A DNA stretch of 64,000 nucleotides from NCBI RefSeq assembly GCF_036084755.1, contig NZ_CP107968.1, positions 6,332,001 through 6,396,000 of the forward strand. Direction: 5' to 3'. Position 1 is the stretch's first letter, and each line of letters opens with the position of its first letter. The DNA comes from Streptomyces sp. NBC_00370. GTDB taxonomy: Bacteria; Actinomycetota; Actinomycetes; Streptomycetales; Streptomycetaceae. This document shows, piece after piece, positions 40,245 to 49,800 of the stretch. The notes beneath the pieces are model-generated. The model was given only the letters and a program-made list of their open reading frames with translations. It searched no databases and was not told the DNA's origin. A program made the translations under genes and the position numbers.

Positions 40245-41833
40245 ACGGTGAACACCAGTACCTGGCCCTGGTGCTGTTCAGCGCCTTCATCGCCGTCACG
40301 TTGGGCATCACCACCTGGGTGAGCCGCAACAGACACGGCTCGGCCGAGGAGTTCTACGCGGGCGGCCGGCTGTTCTCGCCGATGGAGAACGGGTTCGCCA
40401 TCGCGGGTGACTACATGTCGGCGGCCTCCTTCCTCGGCATCTCCGGGCTGATCGCCCTCTTCGGCTACGACGGCATGCTGTACTCGGTCGGCTTCCTGGT
40501 CGCCTGGCTCGTGGTGCTCTTCCTCGTCGCCGAACTGGTCCGTAACGTCGGCCGGTTCACCCTGGCCGACGTCGTCGCCTCGCGGATGAGCGAGCGCCCG
40601 GTGCGGATCGCCGCCGGCGCGTCGTCGGTCACCGTCTCCGTGCTCTACCTGGTCGCGCAGATGGTCGGCGCCGGATCGCTGGTCGCCCTGCTGCTCGGCG
40701 GTACGGGCGCGGCGGCGCGCACCTGGACCGTGATCGGGGTGGGTGCGCTGATGGTCATCTACGTGACGCTGGGCGGCATGCGCGCCACCACCTGGATCCA
40801 GATCGTCAAGGCCGTGCTGCTGATGGCGGGTGCGATCGGGCTGACCGTGCTGGTCCTCGTCCGGTTCCACGGCAATGTGAACTCCCTGCTCAACACCGCT
40901 GTCGCGCACAGCGGTCACGGCAGGGAGTTCCTCTCGCCCGGCCTCAAGTACGGCGGCGACTGGACGGCGCGGACGGACTTCATCAGCCTCGGGCTCGCGC
41001 TCGTGCTCGGCACGGCGGGGCTGCCGCACATCCTGTCCCGCTTCTACACCGTGCCGACCGCGCGCGCCGCCCGCCGGTCCGTCGTCTGGTCCATCGGACT
41101 CATCGGCAGCTTCTACCTGATGACGATCGTGCTCGGCTTCGGCGCCGCAGCGATCGTCGGCTCGGCCCAGGTACGGGCGTCGAATCCGGCCGGGAACACG
41201 GCCGTTCCGCTGCTCGCGCTCGACCTGGGCGGCGGCGCGGGCTCGACGGGCGGCACGGTGCTGTTCGCCGTCGTCGCCGCGGTCGCCTTCGCCACGATCC
41301 TCGCCGTCGTCGCGGGTATCACGCTCGCCTCGTCCGCCTCGGTCGCCCACGACCTGTACGCGTCGCTGCGCCGCCGTGGCGCGAAGGCGCGCAGCGAGGT
41401 CGCCGTGGCCCGGGTCGCCGCCGCCGGGATCGGCGCCGTCGCCATCGCGCTCAGCCTGCTGGCCCAGGATCTGAACGTGGCCTTCCTGGTCGGCCTCGCC
41501 TTCGCCGTGGCCGCGTCCGCCAACCTGCCGGTGCTGCTGTACTCCCTGTTCTGGCGGAACTTCACCACCCGGGGCGCGGTCTGGTCCGTGTACGGGGGGC
41601 TGATTCCGGCCCTGCTGCTCGTGGTGCTCTCGCCCGTCATGTCGGGCACGCCCGAGTCGCTGATCCCCGGTGTGGACTTCCACGTCTTCCCGCTCCAGAA
41701 CCCGGGGCTGATCTCCATCCCGCTCGGCTTCCTGGTCGGCTGGATCGGTACGGTCACCTCGACCGAGCCGCCGGACCAGGCCAAGCACGCCGAGACCGAG
41801 GTCCGTTCGCTGACAGGTGCCGGGGCCGTGTAA
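40241..41833 (+). CDS. Sodium/solute symporter of the acetate (ActP) type
   Basis: 530 residues, about 13 membrane segments. Family landmarks: SAEEFYAGGRLFSPMENGFAIAGDYMSAASFLG (sodium-binding helix and broken helix 1), GGMRATTWIQIVKAVLL (SSS signature) and GTAGLPHILSRFYTV. Such carriers import acetate and related short monocarboxylates with Na+ or H+. Four-base overlap with the DUF485 gene shows translational coupling. No adjacent acetyl-CoA synthetase is present, so the exact substrate is open. Confidence 0.9.
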   Translation: MNGEHQYLALVLFSAFIAVTLGITTWVSRNRHGSAEEFYAGGRLFSPMENGFAIAGDYMSAASFLGISGLIALFGYDGMLYSVGFLVAWLVVLFLVAELVRNVGRFTLADVVASRMSERPVRIAAGASSVTVSVLYLVAQMVGAGSLVALLLGGTGAAARTWTVIGVGALMVIYVTLGGMRATTWIQIVKAVLLMAGAIGLTVLVLVRFHGNVNSLLNTAVAHSGHGREFLSPGLKYGGDWTARTDFISLGLALVLGTAGLPHILSRFYTVPTARAARRSVVWSIGLIGSFYLMTIVLGFGAAAIVGSAQVRASNPAGNTAVPLLALDLGGGAGSTGGTVLFAVVAAVAFATILAVVAGITLASSASVAHDLYASLRRRGAKARSEVAVARVAAAGIGAVAIALSLLAQDLNVAFLVGLAFAVAASANLPVLLYSLFWRNFTTRGAVWSVYGGLIPALLLVVLSPVMSGTPESLIPGVDFHVFPLQNPGLISIPLGFLVGWIGTVTSTEPPDQAKHAETEVRSLTGAGAV

Positions 41834-41869
41834 GCCGCCTGCGTATCTGCCGAACCCCTGCCGGACACC

Positions 41870-41921
41870 CAGAAGCCGGCCGAGTCGCCGCCCTGCCCTG
41901 CGGCGACTCGGCCGGCTTCTG
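41870..41921 (+). terminator. Strong terminator after the symporter
   Basis: Arms 41870-41891 and 41900-41921 pair perfectly over 22 base pairs with an eight-base loop. It insulates the downstream carbohydrate locus. Confidence 0.9.
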
Positions 41922-42185
41922 TGCGCCCGGACCGGGTCGCGAGGCGACGGCTTTCGGAAACTTTCATCGTCCCGCAAATAGTTTGCATCATTTGCGGGCC
42001 GCTTACGTTCCCTGACGATCGGCCAGAAACCGGCTGGTGTGGGGGTATGCGGACAAGCGCCTGACGTGCTCCGGACGATTTCGTTCTGTCCGAGCAGTAG
42101 ACGGACTCGCATTTCTCTGCAACTCTCTGACCGCAATACGCAAAAGACTCCGTTCATTAGTGCAGAAACGCATGCCACCCCCGGC
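41922..42185. other. Promoter/leader region of the large glucanase gene
   Basis: Contains the operator-like palindrome at 41971-41998 and then ~190 bases of leader of ordinary to low G/C content up to ~42165, where G/C rises sharply. No other gene is supported. Confidence 0.55.
41971..41998. promoter_or_regulatory. Probable LacI operator 1 (glucanase gene)
   Basis: CCCGCAAAT (41971-41979) and ATTTGCGGG (41990-41998) are a perfect nine-base inverted repeat around ten bases. Within it GCAAA-TAG-TTTGC forms a second, overlapping palindrome. Positions 41974-41996 match the site upstream of the lacI gene at 18 of 23 bases. Confidence 0.65.
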
Positions 42186-45100
42186 ATGCCAGCAGCCAGA
42201 GCCGCGCCCTCGCCGCCCCCCGCGCCGAGGCCGAAGATCGGGGATCCATTGAGATCGCTACGCTGGAGATGGCGGGTAGTCTCCGCCGTCACCACCACCA
42301 GTCTTTTGATGATCGGCTGGCCGGCCGCCGCAGCCATGGCGGCCGACGGGCCCAACGCCGCAGCGGGTCGGGCCGCAGCGGCAAGCGCGGCGGCGAGCAA
42401 GGCCGCAGCGAGGAACGTGACTGACGGGAACCAGTCCACGTTCTGGGAAGGCACCGGCAAGGGCGCCTCCCAGTGGGTGCAGACCGACCTCGGGTCCAGC
42501 AAGCGCGTCGACCAGGTGGTGCTCAAGGTCCCCGCCGACTGGGCGACCCGCAAGCAGACCCTGTCGATCCAGGGCAGCGCCGACGGCAGCAGCTTCGAGA
42601 CGCTGAAGTCGTCCGCGAAATACACCTTCAGCCCCGGCGCGGGCAACCAGGTGACCGTGTCCTTCCCCGCCACCAAGGCGCGTTACGTGCGGGCGGACAT
42701 CACCGACAACACAGCTGGTGCCAAGGCCCAGTTGTCCGAGCTGGAAGTGCACACCGCGGCCGCCGCTGCGGCCTCGGACAACCTCGCCCTCGGCAAGACG
42801 CTCACCGCGAGCAGCTTCACCGACGTGTATCCGGCGGCGAAGGCCAACGACGGCAACAAGGCCAGCTACTGGGAGAGCCAGAACAACGCCTTCCCGCAGT
42901 GGATCCAGGCCGACCTGGGCTCGTCCGTCGCCGTCAACAGCGTCGTACTGAAGCTGCCCGACGGCTGGGAGTCCCGCAGCGAGACCCTGAAGGTCCAGGG
43001 CTCGGCCAACGGGTCCACCTTCAGCGACGTGGCCGCCTCGAAGGCGTACACGTTCGACCCGGCCTCCGGCAACACGGTCACCATCACCTTCAACTCGACC
43101 ACCACGCGCTACGTGCGCGCCACCTTCACGGCCAACTCGGCATGGCCGGCGGCCCAGCTCTCCGAGTTCGAGGTGTACGGACCCGCGACCGGTGACACCG
43201 TCGCGCCCTCGGCGCCGACCGGCCTCGCCTTCACCCAGCCCGTCACCGGTCAGATCAAGCTGACCTGGAACGCCTCGACGGACAACACCGCCGTGACCGG
43301 TTACGACATCTACGCCAACAACGAGCTGCGCAGCAGCGTCGCGGGCAATGTCACGACCTTCACCGACACCCAGCCCACCAGCTCGACGATCCAGTACTAC
43401 GTGCGGGCCAAGGACGCGGCCGGCAACGTGTCGGGCAACAGCAACACCGTCACCCGCACCGGTGACACCGGTGACACGCAGGCGCCCACCACGCCGTCGA
43501 ACCTCAGCTTCACCGAGCCCGCCTCCGGCCAGATCAAGCTCAACTGGGGCGCGTCCTCGGACAACACGGGCGTGACCGGCTACGAGGTCTACGCCAACAA
43601 CGCGCTGCGCGGCACGGTCGCCGGCAACGTCACGACGTACACGGACACCCAGTCGGCCGGCACCACCGTCTCGTACTACGTACGGGCCAAGGACGCCGCG
43701 GGCAACGTGTCGGGCAACAGCAACACCGTGACCAGGAACGGCAGTACGGGAACGGCCTCCAACCTCGCCGTCGGCAAGCCGGTCACCGCGTCCTCGTCGG
43801 TCTTCACCTTCGTCGCCGAGAACGCCGTCGACAACAAGCTCGACACCTACTGGGAGGGCGCGGGCGGCAGCTACCCCAACACCCTCACGGTGAAGCTCGG
43901 TTCGAACGCCGACACACAGAGCGTGGTCGTCAAACTCAACCCCGACAACTCCTGGTCCACCCGCACCCAGAACATCCAGGTGCTCGGCCGTGAGCAGGAC
44001 TCCACCACCTTCACCAGCCTGTCGGCCGCGCAGAACTACACCTTCAACCCGGCCACCGGGAACTCGGTGACGATCCCGGTCAGCGGCCGGGTCGCCGACG
44101 TGCAGTTGAAGATCAACTCCAACACCGGTTCCGGCGCGGGCCAGGTGGCCGAGTTCCAGGTGCTGGGCACCCCTGCCCCGAACCCGGACCTCCAGGTCAC
44201 CGCGCTCTCCGCGTCGCCGGTCGCGCCGGTCGAGTCCGACCCGGTCACCCTGTCGGCGACCGTACGCAACGCCGGAGCCGTCGCGGCCCCTGCCAGCACG
44301 GTCGAACTGCGGCTCGGCGGCACCAAGGTCGGCACGGCCAACGTGGCGGCTCTCGCGGCCGGTGCCTCGGCCACCGTCACGGCCAACATCGGCGCACGTG
44401 ACGCCGGTACGTACGAACTGAGCGCCGTCGCCGACCCGGCGAACGCGGTCATCGAGTCGAACGAGACCAACAACACCTTCACCAGCTCCACTTCGCTGGT
44501 GGTCAAGCCGGTCTCCAGCTCGGACCTGGTCTCGGCGAGCGTCGCCACGACCCCGTCGTCCCCGGCCGCCGGTGACACCGTCACCTTCTCGGCCGCCATC
44601 AAGAACCAGGGCACCGTGGCCTCCGCGTCGGGCAGCCACGCCATCACCCTGACCCTGCTCAACGAGTCGGGCGCCACCGTCAAGACCCTGACCGGCGCCT
44701 ACAACGGGGCCATCGCCGCGGGCGCCACCTCGGGGACCGTCGGTCTCGGCACCTGGACGGCTGCCAACGGCTCGTACACCGTCAAGGTCGTCATAGCCGA
44801 CGACGCCAACGAGCTGCCGGTCAAGCGCACCAACAACACCTCGACCCAGTCGTTCTTCGTGGGCCGCGGCGCGGACATGCCGTACGACATGTACGAGGCC
44901 GAGGACGGCGTCGCCGGCGGCGGCGCACAGGTCGTCGGCCCGAACAGGACCGTCGGAGACCTCGCGGGTGAGGCGTCCGGACGTAAGGCAGTCACCCTCA
45001 ACAACACCGGCAACTACGTCGAGTTCACCACCAGGGCCAGCACCAACACGCTCGTGACGCGGTTCTCCATCCCGGACTCCGCGGGTGGCGGCGGCACCGA

Positions 45101-46544
45101 CGCCAGCCTGAACATCTACGTCAACGGCACCTTCCTCAAGGCGATCGACCTGACGTCGAAGTACGCGTGGCTGTACGGCGCGGAGACGGGCCCCGGCAAC
45201 TCCCCGGGCTCCGGCGGACCGCGGCACATCTACGACGAGGCGAACGTCATGCTCGGGACGACCGTCCCGGCGGGCAGCAAGATCAGGCTGCAGAAGGACA
45301 CGGCCAACACGTCCAAGTACGCGATCGACTTCATCAACACGGAGCAGGTCGCGCAGATCGCCAACCCGGACCCGGCCACCTATGTGACCCCGACCGGATT
45401 CGCCCAGCAGGACGTGCAGAACGCGCTGGACAAGGTCCGGATGGACACCACAGGGAAGCTGGTGGGTGTCTACCTGCCGGCCGGTGACTACCAGACCTCC
45501 AGCAAGTTCCAGGTCTACGGCAAGCCGGTCCAGGTCGTCGGGGCGGGCCCCTGGTACACCAGGTTCCACGCGCCGGACACGCAGGAGAACACCGACGTCG
45601 GCTTCCGGGCCGAGGCGGCGGCGAAGGGCTCGTCCTTCAAGAACTTCGCGTACTTCGGCAACTACACCTCGCGTATCGACGGTCCTGGCAAGGTGTTCGA
45701 TTTCTCGAACATCACCGACATCACGATCGACAACATCTGGAACGAGCACACGGTCTGCCTCTACTGGGGCGCCAACGCCGACCGCATCACGATCAGCAAC
45801 TCCCGGATCCGTGACACGTTCGCCGACGGCATCAACATGACCAACGGCTCGACCGACAACCACGTCGTCAACAACGAGGCGCGGTCCACAGGTGACGACA
45901 GCTTCGCGCTGTTCTCGGCGATCGACGCCGGCGGCGCCGACATGTACAACAACGTCTACGAGAACCTGACGGCTCTCACGACCTGGCGTGCGGCCGGTAT
46001 CGCCGTCTACGGCGGCTACAACAACACCTTCCGCAACATCAACGTCGCGGACACGCTCGTCTACTCGGGTGTCACGGTCAGCTCGCTGGACTTCGGTTAC
46101 GCGATGAACGGCTTCGGCACCCAGCCCACCACCCTGGAGAACATGTCGCTGGTGAGAACCGGCGGCCACTTCTGGGGCACCCAGACCTTCCCGGCCATCT
46201 GGTTGTTCTCGGCCTCGAAGATCTTCCAGGGGATCCGGATCAACAACGTCGACATCGTCGATCCGACCTACAGCGGCATCATGTTCCAGACCAACTACGT
46301 GGGAGGACAGCCACAGTTCCCGATCAAGGACACGATCCTGACGGACATCTCGATCTCCGGCGCCAAGAAGAGCGGCGACGCCTTCGACGCGAAGTCCGGC
46401 TTCGGACTCTGGGCCAACGAGATGCCGGAGGCGGGACAGGGTCCGGCCGTCGGTGAGGTGACGTTCAACGGTCTCAAGCTGAGCGGCAACGCCCAGGACA
46501 TCAAGAACACCACCTCCACGATGAAGATCAACATCAACCCGTAA
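42186..46544 (+). CDS. Secreted multimodular beta-helix glycoside hydrolase, predicted GH87 alpha-1,3-glucanase
   Basis: 1,452 residues if ATG 42186 is used; TTG 42249 with GGGGA nearby is a serious alternative. A signal peptide (RWRWRVVSAVTTTSLLMIG...AAAAMA, ~22-52) exports it. Domains in order: F5/8-type-C (discoidin/CBM32) ~72-194 and ~199-335, two fibronectin III modules ~339-519 that share long identical segments, a third discoidin ~525-662, two CARDB modules ~665-894, a CBM6/35-like module ~899-1055, and a right-handed beta-helix ~1062-1452. The helix has D1214 (ADGIN) and D1237-D1238 (GDDS); the 23/24 spacing equals the catalytic Asp triad described for GH87 enzymes. Predicted to cut alpha-1,3-linked glucan outside the cell. 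Confidence 0.87.
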   Translation: MPAARAAPSPPPAPRPKIGDPLRSLRWRWRVVSAVTTTSLLMIGWPAAAAMAADGPNAAAGRAAAASAAASKAAARNVTDGNQSTFWEGTGKGASQWVQTDLGSSKRVDQVVLKVPADWATRKQTLSIQGSADGSSFETLKSSAKYTFSPGAGNQVTVSFPATKARYVRADITDNTAGAKAQLSELEVHTAAAAAASDNLALGKTLTASSFTDVYPAAKANDGNKASYWESQNNAFPQWIQADLGSSVAVNSVVLKLPDGWESRSETLKVQGSANGSTFSDVAASKAYTFDPASGNTVTITFNSTTTRYVRATFTANSAWPAAQLSEFEVYGPATGDTVAPSAPTGLAFTQPVTGQIKLTWNASTDNTAVTGYDIYANNELRSSVAGNVTTFTDTQPTSSTIQYYVRAKDAAGNVSGNSNTVTRTGDTGDTQAPTTPSNLSFTEPASGQIKLNWGASSDNTGVTGYEVYANNALRGTVAGNVTTYTDTQSAGTTVSYYVRAKDAAGNVSGNSNTVTRNGSTGTASNLAVGKPVTASSSVFTFVAENAVDNKLDTYWEGAGGSYPNTLTVKLGSNADTQSVVVKLNPDNSWSTRTQNIQVLGREQDSTTFTSLSAAQNYTFNPATGNSVTIPVSGRVADVQLKINSNTGSGAGQVAEFQVLGTPAPNPDLQVTALSASPVAPVESDPVTLSATVRNAGAVAAPASTVELRLGGTKVGTANVAALAAGASATVTANIGARDAGTYELSAVADPANAVIESNETNNTFTSSTSLVVKPVSSSDLVSASVATTPSSPAAGDTVTFSAAIKNQGTVASASGSHAITLTLLNESGATVKTLTGAYNGAIAAGATSGTVGLGTWTAANGSYTVKVVIADDANELPVKRTNNTSTQSFFVGRGADMPYDMYEAEDGVAGGGAQVVGPNRTVGDLAGEASGRKAVTLNNTGNYVEFTTRASTNTLVTRFSIPDSAGGGGTDASLNIYVNGTFLKAIDLTSKYAWLYGAETGPGNSPGSGGPRHIYDEANVMLGTTVPAGSKIRLQKDTANTSKYAIDFINTEQVAQIANPDPATYVTPTGFAQQDVQNALDKVRMDTTGKLVGVYLPAGDYQTSSKFQVYGKPVQVVGAGPWYTRFHAPDTQENTDVGFRAEAAAKGSSFKNFAYFGNYTSRIDGPGKVFDFSNITDITIDNIWNEHTVCLYWGANADRITISNSRIRDTFADGINMTNGSTDNHVVNNEARSTGDDSFALFSAIDAGGADMYNNVYENLTALTTWRAAGIAVYGGYNNTFRNINVADTLVYSGVTVSSLDFGYAMNGFGTQPTTLENMSLVRTGGHFWGTQTFPAIWLFSASKIFQGIRINNVDIVDPTYSGIMFQTNYVGGQPQFPIKDTILTDISISGAKKSGDAFDAKSGFGLWANEMPEAGQGPAVGEVTFNGLKLSGNAQDIKNTTSTMKININP

Positions 46545-46559
46545 GGGTCCGCGAGGGAG

Positions 46560-46590
46560 GGTGCCGGCCGGGTTCGCCCCGGCCGGCACC
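46560..46590 (+). terminator. Terminator after the large glucanase gene
   Basis: GGTGCCGGCCGGG (46560-46572) and CCCGGCCGGCACC (46578-46590) form a perfect 13-base-pair stem with a five-base loop. Confidence 0.88.
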
Positions 46591-46629
46591 GTGCCCGTTG
46601 AACGCATGTTGGGGCCTTTACGCAGAAGA

Positions 46630-46652
46630 GCAAGTAACTTGCATTCTTTGCG
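46630..46652. promoter_or_regulatory. Probable LacI operator 2 (autoregulation)
   Basis: GCAAGT-A-ACTTGC (46630-46642) is a perfect 6-1-6 palindrome, continuing into TTTGCG at 46647-46652. The 23 bases match 41974-41996 at 18 positions. It ends 14 bases before the lacI start codon, where bound repressor would block transcription. Confidence 0.65.
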
Positions 46653-46666
46653 ATAGTCTTGCAGGT

Positions 46667-47707
46667 ATGACGCGACGACTTGCTCAGGTGGCTAAAAAGG
46701 TTGGAGTCAGCGAGGCCACGGTCAGCCGGGTGCTCAACGGCAAACCAGGGGTCTCGCAGGCGACACGGCAGTCCGTGCTGACCGCGCTCGACGTGCTCGG
46801 CTACGAGCGGCCCACACAGCTGCGCGGTGAGCGTGCCCGGCTCGTCGGGCTGGTCCTGCCGGAGCTCCAGAACCCCATCTTCCCCGCGTTCGCCGAGGTG
46901 ATCGGCGGCGCGCTCGCCCAGCAGGGGCTCACGCCTGTGCTCTGTACGCAGACCAAGGGCGGCGTCTCCGAGGCCGACTACGTCGAGCTGCTGCTCCAGC
47001 AGCAGGTCTCCGGGGTCGTCTTCGCCGGCGGTCTGTTCGCCCAAGCCGACGCCCCGCACGACCACTACCGCCAGCTCGCCGAGCGGAAGATCCCGGTGGT
47101 GCTGATCAACGCCCCCATCGAGAACCTCGACTTCCCCTGCATCTCCTGCGACGACGCGGTCGCCGTCGAGCAGGCCTGGCGCCATCTCGCCTCGCTCGGC
47201 CACGAGCGCATCGGGCTGGTGCTCGGCCCGGCCGACCACGTGCCGTCCCGGCGCAAGCTGGCGGCCGCCATCGCGACGGCCAAGGCGACCAAGGCCAAGC
47301 TGCCCGACGAGTACATCGAGCGGTCCATGTTCTCCCTCGAAGGCGGCCAGGCGGCCGCCTCACGGCTGCTGGACCGGGGCGTGACAGGCATCATCTGCGC
47401 CAGCGACCCGGTGGCCCTCGGGGCCGTACGGGCGGCCCGCAGGCGCGGTCTCGACGTGCCGCGCGACGTGTCGGTCGTGGGCTTCGACGACTCCGCGTTC
47501 ATGAACTGCATGGAGCCCCCGCTGACCACGGTGCGCCAGCCGATCGAGGCGATGGGCCGGGCCGCCGTCGAGATGCTGACCGCGCAGATCCAGGGCGGCG
47601 CGGTGCCGCCCGGCGAGCTGCTGTTCGAGCCGGAACTGGTCGTGCGGAGCTCGACGGCGCAGGCGCCGCGACAGGCGGCTCGGGCCGAGGCAGCGGCGCG
47701 CGGCTAA
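46667..47707 (+). CDS. LacI-family transcriptional regulator
   Basis: 346 residues from ATG 46667 (MTRRLAQVAKKVGVSEATVSRVLNG). The HTH and hinge helix occupy 1-58, and the periplasmic-binding-like effector domain follows (VGLVLPELQNPIFPAFAEVIG, then VVLINAP and VVGFDDSAF). It should repress sugar genes until an oligosaccharide binds. Its own promoter and that of the large glucanase share a 23-base operator-like motif, and the importer and glycosidases around it give a clear regulon. The effector is probably an alpha-glucan oligosaccharide such as nigerose; this is inference. Confidence 0.93.
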   Translation: MTRRLAQVAKKVGVSEATVSRVLNGKPGVSQATRQSVLTALDVLGYERPTQLRGERARLVGLVLPELQNPIFPAFAEVIGGALAQQGLTPVLCTQTKGGVSEADYVELLLQQQVSGVVFAGGLFAQADAPHDHYRQLAERKIPVVLINAPIENLDFPCISCDDAVAVEQAWRHLASLGHERIGLVLGPADHVPSRRKLAAAIATAKATKAKLPDEYIERSMFSLEGGQAAASRLLDRGVTGIICASDPVALGAVRAARRRGLDVPRDVSVVGFDDSAFMNCMEPPLTTVRQPIEAMGRAAVEMLTAQIQGGAVPPGELLFEPELVVRSSTAQAPRQAARAEAAARG

Positions 47708-48443
47708 CTGTCGAACTTTTTCGAAACACGCGTGAAATATTACGGAGACGGCTTCTGAGCGGAGCGTTCGGTTCAATGAGCGTCCGCTGACCGCCCCGGT
47801 GCCGCTGGATGCCGCCGAGCCGCCGGGAGGCGATCAGCGGGGTGAGGGCGCTGAGTCCGAGCGGTAGCAGACGGGCAGGACGAGCCCGCTGCCCGCGCCC
47901 CCGGGAACCGGCGTTCTGAGGAGCTGGACCGCCGACGGCGACCGGAGCGCCCCGCGGCAGTGCCCACGCGATCTCGCTCGCGGCTGACATGACGCCCGAC
48001 GGATCGTGCCGTCGTCCATGACGACCGGCCGGCATCGCGTCGCGCTCCGCCGACGCTCCCCCCTCCCCGCCGCTTCTCCGCCGCCGGCGACGTCTGACCG
48101 AGAGTGTCCCAGCAATTTTTCACGAACGGCGCGCAAAAGCCAGACGGTTTCGGTGACACGATCATCGTGCGTCACTCCGGAGGTGCGACCCCGGGGGTGA
48201 AGTTGTCGTACGGAAAGTACGCCGGACATCGCGGCCCGTGGCCGCCGCAGGTGCCGTCTGGCCGGTAAGGCTCGGCGGCGGGGGTGTGGCTCGGCGGCAG
48301 GTCAGGTCATGCAGGTGACTGTCAAGTATTTGCGAAATCGGAGCGACATATTGCGGACATCCGTAGTTAGTGGTTGAGTGAGCGCCGCCACACAGCGAGC
48401 AGCTGTGGGTTTCCCACGCTCCTGCCCAAGAGGGGTCCCACCG
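47708..48443. other. Long gap between lacI and the sugar ABC importer (736 bases), no supported gene
   Basis: Longest gene-free stretch in the window. It starts A/T-rich (47708-47745), then ~47780-48100 is G/C-rich with codon-like periodicity in several frames but no recognisable product; a decayed gene is possible. At 48153-48175 GTGAC and GTCAC flank ACGAT-C-ATCGT, a hairpin-like operator candidate, and CGTAC-GGAAA-GTACG lies near 48210. Close to the importer, CAAGTATTTGCG (48323-48334) weakly resembles the LacI motif. The importer promoter must lie in the last ~120 bases. Confidence 0.5.
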
Positions 48444-49793
48444 ATGAGAAGTCCCGGGTTCCGCCGTACGTGTACCGCCGCCATAGCCACCGCGCTGGCC
48501 CTCACTGGACTGGCCGCATGCGGCTCGGACAGCGAGAACTCCGCGGGTGGCAAGACCAAGATCAGCGTGAACTGCGAGCCGCCCAAGAGCGCGAAGATCG
48601 ACCGTAAGAGCTTCGAAGACGACATCAAGACCTTCGAGAAGGCCAACCCGACGATCGACATCGTCGGCGCGGACGCCTTCCCCTGCCAGGACCCGAAGAC
48701 CTTCGACGCGAAGCTCGCGGGCGGCCAGATGGAGAACGTGTTCTACACGTACTTCACCGACGCCAAGCACGTCGTCGACATCAACCAGGCAGCCGACATC
48801 ACGTCGTACGTGAAGAACATGAAGGGCTACAGCGACATCCAGCAGTCGCTGCGTGACGTCTACACCGTCGACGGCAAGGTCTACGGCGTTCCGCGCACCA
48901 ACTACTCGATGGGCCTCCTCTACAACAAGAAGCTCTTCACGCAGGCGGGACTCGACCCCAACAAGCCCCCGGCCACCTGGGAAGAGGTCCGCGCAGCCGC
49001 CAAGAAGATCGCCGCTCTCGGCAACGGCACCGTGGGATACGCCGACTACAGCGCGCAGAACCAGGGCGGCTGGCACTTCACCGCCGAGGTGTACTCGCAG
49101 GGTGGTGACGTGGTCAGCCCCGACGGCAAGAAGTCCAACGTCGACAGCCCCGAGGGCAAGGCCGTCCTGCAGAACCTCAAGGACATGCGCTGGGGCGACA
49201 ACTCGATGGGCTCGAAGCAGCTGCTCATCCTCAACGACGTCCAGCAGATGATGGGCTCGGGCAAGCTCGGCATGTACATCTCGGCGCCGGACAACATCCC
49301 GATCCTGGTCAAGGAGAAGGGCGGCAACTACGACGACCTCGCCCTCGCCCCGATGCCCGGCGGCAAGGGCACCCTGGCCGGCGGTGACGGCTACATGTTC
49401 AACAAGAAGGACACGCCGGAGCAGATCAAGGCCGGTCTGAAGTGGCTGGAGTTCCAGACGAACACCCCCGGCTCGGGGCTGAACAACTGGAAGCGCGCCG
49501 CCGCCAACAAGGCCCCGGTCGGACTGCCCGAGCCGCGGCTGTGGACCGGTGCCACGGACGCCAAGGACCTGGCGCTGAAGAAGCAGTACGCCAACGTCCC
49601 GGTCGAGAACTACCAGGCCTTCCTCGACGGCAGCCAGGCGCTGACGCCGAAGCTGGAGCCGGCCAACGCCCAGCAGATCTACTCGGTCCTCGACGCCGCT
49701 GTCTCGGCCGTCCTCACCAAGAAGGACGCCAACATCGACAGTCTGCTGAAGGACGCGGGAACCAAGATCGACGGAATTCTGGCTCGGAGCTGA
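48444..49793 (+). CDS. Sugar ABC importer, extracellular solute-binding lipoprotein
   Basis: 449 residues from ATG 48444. The signal ends in LTGLAAC (lipobox), anchoring the mature protein to the outer membrane face. The body is a family 1 solute-binding protein (MalE/MsmE type): NPTIDIVGADAF near the N-terminus, TNYSMGLLYNKKLFTQAG, WEEVRAAAKKI, and GDGYMFNKKD. It captures oligosaccharides, here probably alpha-glucan fragments released by the two secreted beta-helix enzymes. First gene of a three-gene importer operon; the next start is seven bases downstream. Confidence 0.93.
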   Translation: MRSPGFRRTCTAAIATALALTGLAACGSDSENSAGGKTKISVNCEPPKSAKIDRKSFEDDIKTFEKANPTIDIVGADAFPCQDPKTFDAKLAGGQMENVFYTYFTDAKHVVDINQAADITSYVKNMKGYSDIQQSLRDVYTVDGKVYGVPRTNYSMGLLYNKKLFTQAGLDPNKPPATWEEVRAAAKKIAALGNGTVGYADYSAQNQGGWHFTAEVYSQGGDVVSPDGKKSNVDSPEGKAVLQNLKDMRWGDNSMGSKQLLILNDVQQMMGSGKLGMYISAPDNIPILVKEKGGNYDDLALAPMPGGKGTLAGGDGYMFNKKDTPEQIKAGLKWLEFQTNTPGSGLNNWKRAAANKAPVGLPEPRLWTGATDAKDLALKKQYANVPVENYQAFLDGSQALTPKLEPANAQQIYSVLDAAVSAVLTKKDANIDSLLKDAGTKIDGILARS

Positions 49794-49800
49794 CGCACCG

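Noticed and set aside
43200..43740. Repeated segments considered as a DNA repeat or CRISPR-like array
   Set aside because: They are two homologous fibronectin III modules in frame within the glucanase; there are no regular short spacers.
42258..46607. Very long antisense reading frame across the large glucanase gene (similar ones at 34981-38757 and 59205-61700)
   Set aside because: These are consequences of G/C-rich third codon positions in the true genes; the antisense products are low complexity and the sense frames have clear domains.
47773..48165. Minus-strand frames in the long gap after lacI
   Set aside because: Arg/Ser/Pro-rich low-complexity translations with no start signals or domains; I could not support a gene or name a pseudogene.
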